In this document: piece by piece, positions 57,464-64,000 of the stretch
Numbering within the stretch: the stretch's first letter is position 1
Layout: each line of letters begins with the position of its first letter
Assembly: GCA_015178975.1 (NCBI GenBank)
Contig: WHVD01000037.1
Span: forward strand, 124,001 to 188,000
Direction of reading: 5' to 3'
Origin: Hysterangium stoloniferum
Lineage: Eukaryota > Basidiomycota > Agaricomycetes > Hysterangiales > Hysterangiaceae
Length of the DNA stretch: 64,000 bases
Made by a program: the position numbers and the translations under genes
Notes under the pieces: model-generated
Databases searched by the model: none
The model's input: the letters and a program-made list of their open reading frames with translations, nothing else
What the model was told of the DNA's origin: nothing

Positions 57464-58698
57464 ATGAGACCTACCTCTTCAGCTCTTTCCTCTTCTTACG
57501 TCGATCCTTCTTCTCTCTCTCTACCATCCCCATCGTCAGAGGCTTCGTCTGCAGAGTCTCCAGCTCCCACAGGTCCAACAGGTCTGTCAGGCCCCCCTCG
57601 CAAACGTGTGCGCACGGAGGCCTCTCCTGAGGAGAAGCGTGAGGCTCGCGCTCACCGCAATCGTATTGCAGCCCAGAACTCCCGCGACAGGCGCAAACAA
57701 CAGTTCTCCCAGCTGGAAGAGAAAGTTCGCACTCTTCAGCAGGAGAATGAGCAGCTCCGCGCAGAACTCCAGCATGAGCGTGAGCGTCGAGATGGCGTAG
57801 AGAAAGACAGAGAGAACGCCGAGTTGAAGGAGCGGTGGGTATCATTTTATTAATCCAGCCATCCCTCGCCTGACCAGCATTCTTCCAGTGTTAAATCTCT
57901 CGAGCAGGGGTGGGAAGCTGTTTTGAAAGCCTTGCAGACACAAGGTCTTCCTTCTTCCGTCTTTTCCGGTGTCGCAAAACCCACAGAACCATCACCCCCG
58001 TCCACATCAACTCCCGCCAACGACTCTCAACAATCCCAACAACCTCCAACGACAGCGTTTCCCATTTTCAGCACAACGCCAGCCCTGCCTCCATTGACTC
58101 CCATGTCAACGGCCGCTCCAGCCATTTTTCCGGCTCCGGTCTATCAGTCCACTGATGACGAACCCACTCGCCACCTAGCACGGGTGGCGAATGCCGCCTC
58201 ACCAGCGGCTTCCCTGCAGCGGGTGGGTCCGCTCAATCGCCTTCTATATCCGACCTCGACATCGATTTGGAGGGACTGTTTGTTCCGACGGCCGCCGCCG
58301 CATACTCTGCGCAAGACATCCCACAGACACCGCCTCCGGACGCAGACGACCGCATCGAGGACTGGTTCCGTGAAGTGCTGGCGTCGACCGACGACGACAC
58401 CAATGACTCCAGTGCAGCGCCGTCGACTGCTAGCTTACCTTTTGCTAGCGTTTGTGCGGAGCAAGAAACTACCACCTCAGACCTGACCTCTTTCGAGTTC
58501 ACCCCCGGATCCATGGGGGGACAGGGGGACGATATGGACATGGAGATGGATCGGCTTTTGGAGATGTTACCGTCTACTGGCGATGACTTCCAAAGTCGAT
58601 TATCCTGTATGTTGGTTGACGGGAAATTGTCGGACATGAAAAACGATGAGGATTGGAATTGGGATCTTGAACAGCCGTCCGTGGCGGTTGTTCAATAA
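57464..58698 (+). CDS. HAC1/XBP1/Cib1-like bZIP transcription factor of the unfolded protein response
   Basis: A Ser/Pro-rich head MRPTSSALSSSYVDPS leads to KREARAHRNRIAAQNSRDRR, the basic region characteristic of HAC1/XBP1 (RNRIAAQNSRDRR), and a leucine zipper running through VRTLQQENEQLRAELQ and on into exon 2. A normal intron (57835-57888) joins ELKER to VKSLEQGWEAVLKALQ. The exon-2 frame stays open to 58486, giving about 322 residues. A second frame, offset so that removal of a length of 3n+2 bases is needed, is open from about 58190 to 58698 and encodes an acidic, family-like domain (LDIDLEGLFVPT, DRIEDWFREVLAST, NDEDWNWDLEQP). This fits Ire1-type splicing and a spliced form of about 386-389 residues. 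Confidence 0.85.
58190..58230 (+). promoter_or_regulatory. Candidate Ire1 unconventional splice region in the bZIP mRNA
   Basis: CTGCAGC (58214-58220, cut after CTG at 58216) matches the CNG|CNGN Ire1 loop and can be closed by CC/GG. Candidate upstream sites in the right phase are CAG|CGGC (cut after 58205, 11 bases) and CCG|CCTC (cut after 58196, 20 bases). GCCGC/GCGGC (58193-58209) forms a hairpin with a 7-base loop. Which pair is real cannot be settled here. Confidence 0.5.
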
Positions 58699-59187
58699 AT
58701 GGTTACGTGGTGGGTTGTTGTAAAAGTCTCATTTCATTTTTTCTAGATGTTTCATCTGTCTTGCATTCTCTCGGCATCGCATACCCATCTATCTATTCCA
58801 TCTCTCTTCCCAGATACTCAAGGCTTATGGATCTTCACTCCAACTCATCTTGTCAATTTCTCCTTCTTCCTTCTGTTCACTCCCTTCTTTGCCATCACCT
58901 TTTTAACCATATATCAAGAGAGGGTTGCTTATGGTCATCCTACTAACTTCTACCTTTGAGCTTGTCTCCTCCCCGACGTCATTGACATGTATACTCTCCC
59001 TTCGGGTTGAGGGTTTCATGTCTTGAATTAGGTTAGTGAGCGCTTGAATGGTTGTGGTATTCAGTAGGTTTACCTGTGGCCTTCTGTGGGTATTGAGGTT
59101 TTTTGGAGGATGATACTTGATGGGATAGATTAGTAAGGTATTTAGTTGCAATTTATGTGGTAGTTTTGAGATGAATTTATATTCGAG
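58699..59187. other. 3' flank of bZIP gene, no gene seen
   Basis: Pyrimidine-rich 3' flank followed by G/T-rich sequence. Nothing else is recognised. Confidence 0.5.
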
Positions 59188-59329
59188 CCTTGGGTATACA
59201 TTCGTATGATATTTGTGAAAGCAATATACGTTCTCCTTAACCAAGAAGCTAGACAGACCCTTGGGTATACATTCGTATGATATTTGTGACAGCAAGAAAC
59301 GTTAAGGAGAACCAAGAAGCTAGACAGAC
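59188..59329 (+). repeat. Two 71-bp direct repeats with inverted 10-bp cores
   Basis: Copies at 59188-59258 and 59259-59329 share CCTTGGGTATACATTCGTAT at the start and CCAAGAAGCTAGACAGAC at the end. The 10-base core is TTCTCCTTAA in the first (59231-59240) and its exact reverse complement TTAAGGAGAA in the second (59302-59311). The array ends 20 bases before the copper transporter stop codon. Confidence 0.9.
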
Positions 59330-59349
59330 ATAGACATAGATGTGGGATA

Positions 59350-60067
59350 CTAATGACATGACATCCCCTTTCCTTCTCCTAAATTAATGAGAACCGCCTC
59401 GGGATCCATCTGTCCTGCAAAGATATAGTGACCCAATGCAGCACCAATAACGACGGAAAGGATGAGATACGCCTGGGGAAAATAACACCTGTCAATATAT
59501 GGCAATAAGACTAAATCACAATTTCTACTGACATTGTACGTCATAAAGACTAGCATGAGGAAGAAGGACAAGAAAACAGCTGCGCCGTACAAGAACGCTC
59601 GATACAACCGAGCTGCACATGGAACGGCAACACTATAGGGTCACATCAGCACCATTACCGACAGTCAAATTACCACGATGCGTACACGTTGCGGCTCTTC
59701 ACTCGAGTTGTTAACAAACTATCCTGCTCATCCGGTGGCGGCACACTCACCGCACCACCACCGTTCGACCCCGCACGGAGCGATCGCGCAATTTTGACAT
59801 CCACGCGTCGTTGAAAAACACGCAGGTATTCATAGGCGACGCCGAGTCCAACGATCGCCAGACAGGACAGAAAGAAGCTCACATTGGAGGTTATGTGCCA
59901 TCCGCGAAAGACGATGCATGTGTCTGCAGTACAGCGTAAGCGTCAGCTTGAAAGGGGTAACGGTGCGAGAGGGCCATGCCTGCAATTTGGGTGTTCCAGA
60001 GCATGTTCATTGAGCATTTAGCCATTTCGATGTGACTGTCACCGTGATCCATGCTTCCGTGGTGCAT
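59350..60067 (-). CDS. Ctr-family copper transporter
   Basis: A trimeric Cu(I) channel of the plasma or vacuolar membrane. It starts MHHGSMDHGDSHIEMAKCSM, a Met/His-rich copper-binding N-terminus, with the first exon ending MNMLWNTQ. The next exons give TCIVFRGWHITSNVSFFLSC (TM1), a soluble loop, VFLSFFLMLVFMTYN (TM2 with the MxxxM copper motif MLVFM) and AYLILSVVIGAALGHYIF (TM3 with GxxxG-type packing). It ends EGKGMSCH, so a Cys-His pair is present at the end, as in yeast Ctr proteins. Introns are short and GT-AG. It appears intact, about 190 residues. Confidence 0.9.
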
Positions 60068-62055
60068 TCGATGTACGTCTGCGCTGTGGTTCGCTAGAGA
60101 AGTTCTGTCTGTTTACAAAGCCACGTTGTTAATTACATAAATTAATCGCTTCCAGGGCTGTAGGTGCATGTGGAGTCTTCGGTCCTGAGCCTGAGACTGG
60201 GAATTCGTAAATATGTAAGGCGGTGCATATTGTATTGAAAAAACGGGCGTCTTCCTTTGACAACGTTGTTTTCCTGATAATATTATGATGGATGATGTGA
60301 GGTCCTTAAAGACGGTGACTGATCCACCCAAGGATATCAGAAGCGAAGAGGAGTGGGAGCAGGTAAAGACTGATCAAAATATTGGAGAACGCGTTTTGTC
60401 ATTCGAAATGCTGCTGGAGCAATTGTGATTCGACTCTGAGCAGCTGGGAGCTTTTGCGCAAGGTAGGGTGATGAATTTCTACAATTGCCGCCGTTTTTCA
60501 TGAGTTGACACCACTTAGCATATTGCTAAAATACATTGTGCGCCGCTTTCACTTGAGGAATTAGCAAACGCTTCGGTCTGTGCGCTTTCATTAGAGAGTA
60601 TTTGCAACTAATAACTGTATGTGATGATTACGTGCTTGAATTTTGAGCAGTCGTCGCGTGTCGATATGGCACATGTCAAAATCATATCTTTACCAAATCA
60701 CCATTACTTCTGGAACATGTAGCAAAATCCCACTTAGATCAAATGAAGCTACGTTGTCCCTTTGGTGAGCCAATCGTCCCAAGGCGGCCGTCATATATGC
60801 TGATTGTGTATGGTGAAACCAGGAAGGAAGCAGAACGACTGGCCGAGGAAAAAGCAAAGAGAGCACAGATCCCAATGCCTTGAGTCTGACTGTTTGAATA
60901 CCCTTCTCTCCCCGTATCACTATTTTATTAGTATATATATATATATATATATATATATGAGTTTAGCTACCCAATTCTGTTGGTATATTTCCCCATGGTG
61001 CTAGGACCTGTTAGGAACTGGGTCTTTTGAGCCACTGTGTTTGCATTCAATCCATATTGTCCTCTGGCATCCTAATATCAGTAGTGGCATCTCCAATGAT
61101 GGTACCCTGACAACTCATCCACTAAACAATTTCTTTTTAGTCACTCTGTCTTACTTACACTTCAATGGCATTCTGCCTCCCTTGTGTCACTTTGCCACAT
61201 CATTGCTGCCTCAGAACATTTATCATTTATGTTTACCTCATATCCTGCTTTACTTAGTATAAATTCTCATCCTGTATACTACTACTCTCTAGTTCAAATA
61301 TTGACTAAGAATCCTATAACAAATAGGATATCTCAGTCAACATGAAGGGGAGAATTGACTAAGGTATGAAAGATCAGAACAGTGGGTAATTATATGGAAA
61401 AGAGCAATGGGAGTCAAAGATTGACAATGGTAAGACATAGAACAAAGGAAGGTTAATAGTAAAAGGTTAAGCAGAACAAACAAGGTTGATACTTTATCTG
61501 ATATACAATCAAGGGTGTTCTTATTATCCTCTGGGACACTCTGACTCCACCACTTTCTCTCTGGCATGTGCAAGTCTCAGTTCATAACAAATCCCCATCT
61601 GAATTCCTCACTCTTATTGTAGAAGCCTGTATGATAATACTTTCGATACTCTGGAGTATTTGTCCACCTTGCTTACTCTTTAGACTAGCCACTGACCAGA
61701 CTGCTGCTAGGACCAGATAACCTGCTGGGACCCAGGATCTTCTTGACTCTATCACTCCCTTTTCATACAAGTCAGTGGCCAGACCCTGCCCAGAGATCCT
61801 GGCTCTCATGATATATGCAATATCCATCTTGATCAGTTTTGGAACCTGGTTGTCAGTTATTTTATTATGTCCCATGTGTATGTTCCTGTTGCATCTCAGA
61901 CTTCCCCCAGACTTCAGTCACCCCTGCCTGTTTCCCATTTTCCATTTCATTTGTTTATTTATCTGTTCCACCAGGATTGTAGTACAACTCATCTATAAAA
62001 ACTAGACTAATTTGTATTTACAATCCAATTGGAAAATCAACTAAGACCAGGAAAC
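60068..62055. other. Gene-poor region with AT microsatellite
   Basis: About 2 kb without a supported gene. An AT dinucleotide run lies at 60932-60958. A half copy of the 34.2-kb hairpin word lies near 60590-60614. Open frames such as 61582-61875 (-) are unrecognised. Confidence 0.5.
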
Positions 62056-62355
62056 TGTCATGAATCGAATTTTACTCAATAAAGTCGAATCAACAATCGA
62101 AGAATATTCAACAATATCAAATAAAGATGCCTCATTCGATGAAATATTAATTCATCCTGTTGATAAAGTGTGAGGCAAAGATAGGACACAGAGGCTCATG
62201 AATACAGTAAATAAGTTGAAGAAAGGCTCAGAAAAAGTTCAATGATTATATAATACAGTAAATAATATAATTATGATACAGGTTTTCTGACTGACTTCCT
62301 TCGTTCCTATCATTGCCCTTATATACTATATATCATCTACCTATGATGATAATAT
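62056..62355 (-). mobile_element. Truncated LTR of family S
   Basis: It starts TGTCATGAATCG and follows the solo LTR at 21955 for 300 bases up to the TATA-side TATGATGATAATATG, then stops. It lies in inverted orientation to the complete copy at 62552-63041. Confidence 0.85.
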
Positions 62356-62363
62356 GTGTTATG

Positions 62364-63130
62364 ACTGGAATTCCCACCGGACTCTGGGCACTAACTTATA
62401 CATACCCATGCCCTATACGCACCCATTGTCAGTTTACCAGAATTCCTGCTGGACTCCGTACATCAGACTTGTCTACATTTGACTTTGTTACATTGTGTAT
62501 CAGTCACTGGAATACCCACCAGACTCCATCCCTGTCTATGTCCAACCTTGTTGTCACAAACGTACAAGCTCAAATTTCGATAACATTCAATTTAATATTT
62601 CTTCGACATTTCTTCGACATTTCTTCGACTTTCCGACTCGACTTCCGACTCGACTTCCGATTCAACTATTCTTCGACAATATCTTCAACAATCTCGAATA
62701 TCTTCGACTTGTCTTAGGTTGATATCATTGATGATTTCATTTTGATATCATATTATCATCATAGGTAAATGATATATAGTATATAAGGGCAATGATAGGA
62801 ACGAAGGAAGTCAGTCAGAAAACCTGTATTATATTATATTATTACTGTATTACATAATCGTCGAACTTTTCTGAATCCTTCTTTGACTTATTTATTCGTG
62901 AGCCTCTGTGTCCTATTTTTGCCTTGTGCTTTATCAACAGGACGAATTAATACTTTGTCGAATGAGGCATCTTTATTCGATATTGTTGAATATTCTTCAA
63001 TTGTTTATTCGACTTTATTGAGTAAAATTCGATTCGTGACACTTGTCCCATGCATCAGTCACTGGACCCTGCTCGGAAAACCCATCATCTCTCTAACAGA
63101 GCCCCGTTCCCATTTTAGTCAAATGACCTG
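62364..63130. repeat. Degenerate ~70-bp tandem repeat, interrupted by a solo LTR
   Basis: Units start near 62364, 62436, 62506 and 63061 with variants of ACTGGAATTCCCACCGGACT. The LTR at 62552-63041 sits inside the third unit. Confidence 0.6.
62552..63041 (+). mobile_element. Solo LTR of family S, complete
   Basis: A 490-base LTR runs from TGTCACAAACGTACAAG to ATTCGTGACA with target duplication CTTGT (62547-62551 and 63042-63046). It includes TATATAAGGGCAATG. It is about 35 bases longer than the 22-kb copy, from extra repeats of a TTCGACTTCCGACTCGAC-like motif near 62620-62660. Confidence 0.92.
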
Positions 63131-63487
63131 TCATGATTCTGACTCCGCTCCCGCTCCATTTCCCATTATGGTTTATGATTTGTCACGATTCAGACTCCAC
63201 TCTGTTCTGTCCTGTTCCTAACACCAAATTTGGTGTTTACTATTCCAGTTTCATGTTTTGCTAGTTTCATTTCATTATTACTGGATTTGGTATGTCATTC
63301 ATTCCACGGTCTATTTAGTCTGGCAGATGTTGTACATACAATCCAGTCAGAAAATTGGCTTAGATTCCCCCCAGTAATCTAATACATTTTCCACTCTAAA
63401 CTCCTACTTGAATCACACCGCTTACACTAGTTGGAGCCCACGGGCTCCAGCGCATCTATCTCTCTTACCTATCTCGACCTACATCTT
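63047..63487. other. Pyrimidine-rich spacer
   Basis: It contains two near copies of TGATTCTGACTCC/CGATTCAGACTCC (63135 and 63187 region) and no gene. Confidence 0.45.
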
Positions 63488-64000
63488 GACTCACGACCTC
63501 TCGACTCACGACCTCTCACGACTCTCGACTCACGACCTCTCGACTCACGACCTCTCGACTCACGACCTCTCGACTCACGACCTCTCGACTCACGACCTCT
63601 CGACTCACGACCTCTCGACTCACGACCTCTCGACTCACGACCTCTCGACTCACGACCTCTCGACTCACGACCTCTCGACTCACGACCTCTCGACTCACGA
63701 CCTCTCGACTCACGACCTCTCGACTCACGACCTCTCGACTCACGACCTCTCGACTCACGACCTCTCGACTCACGACCTCTCGACTCACGACCTCTCGACT
63801 CACGACCTCTCGACTCACGACCTCTCGACTCACGACCTCTCGACTCACGACCTCTCGACTCACGACCTCTCGACTCACGACCTCTCGACTCACGACCTCT
63901 CGACTCACGACCTCTCGACTCACGACCTCTCGACTCACGACCTCTCGACTCACGACCTCTCGACTCACGACCTCTCGACTCACGACCTCTCGACTCACGA
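63488..64000. repeat. 15-bp minisatellite running off the window end
   Basis: The unit CTCGACTCACGACCT is repeated more than 30 times with perfect identity from about 63524 to the end, after a slightly irregular start. The minus strand reads as an endless SREVV pentapeptide, which is a by-product of the 15-base period. Confidence 0.97.

Noticed and set aside
57471-57845. Antisense open frame over the bZIP exon
   Set aside because: The sense strand encodes a clear basic region and zipper. The antisense reading has no motif.
63516-63998. SREVV pentapeptide protein on the minus strand
   Set aside because: It is only the translation of a 15-base minisatellite with no start context, splice sites or non-repeat part.

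Overview
The window looks like nuclear DNA of a mushroom-forming basidiomycete (Agaricomycetes). Genes are split by many introns of about 50-60 bases. The gene families seen are typical of this group: a NACHT-WD40 NOD-like receptor, a DHA2 drug transporter, a Pho84-type phosphate transporter, a secreted phospholipase C, a HAC1/XBP1-like bZIP factor and a Ctr copper transporter. Between the genes lie nested Copia-type LTR retrotransposon fossils. All calls come from reading the sequence; no database search was possible.

Layout. 0.35-5.8 kb (-): an apparently intact NLR gene of about 1,640 codons, with sixteen almost identical 129-base WD40 repeats. 8.0-11.1 kb (-): a long Ser-rich protein gene with a possible 4-base duplication in a conserved motif. 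11.26-17.66 kb: Copia element A, inserted about 130 bases upstream of that gene, with a 5-base target duplication. 17.8-20.5 kb: a decayed P-loop NTPase gene. 20.5-31.1 kb: two further Copia fossils (B and C/D), rearranged by what appears to be a 4.2-kb inversion and carrying two solo LTRs. 31.5-60 kb: mostly ordinary, well-conserved genes. These are the MFS transporter, phospholipase C, two unknown proteins, phosphate transporter, tRNA-Asn, DBP10 helicase, queuine tRNA-ribosyltransferase, mitochondrial tyrosyl-tRNA synthetase, a TM9SF/EMP70 protein, the HAC1-like bZIP and the copper transporter. 60-64 kb: repeat-rich and gene-poor, with two more LTRs of the family seen at 22 kb, a degenerate 70-base tandem repeat, and a 15-base minisatellite that runs off the window end.

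The most informative signals are: (1) the HAC1-like gene, whose two overlapping reading frames fit Ire1-type unconventional splicing, with a UPRE-like site in its promoter; (2) a tRNA-Asn gene that fits the yeast gene except for four extra bases exactly at the canonical intron position; (3) the homogenised WD40 array of the NLR, which varies only at putative ligand-contact positions; (4) mirror-image LTRs and target duplications that reveal an inversion with breakpoints in two different retroelements; and (5) the same half-tRNA-iMet primer site in three Copia copies.
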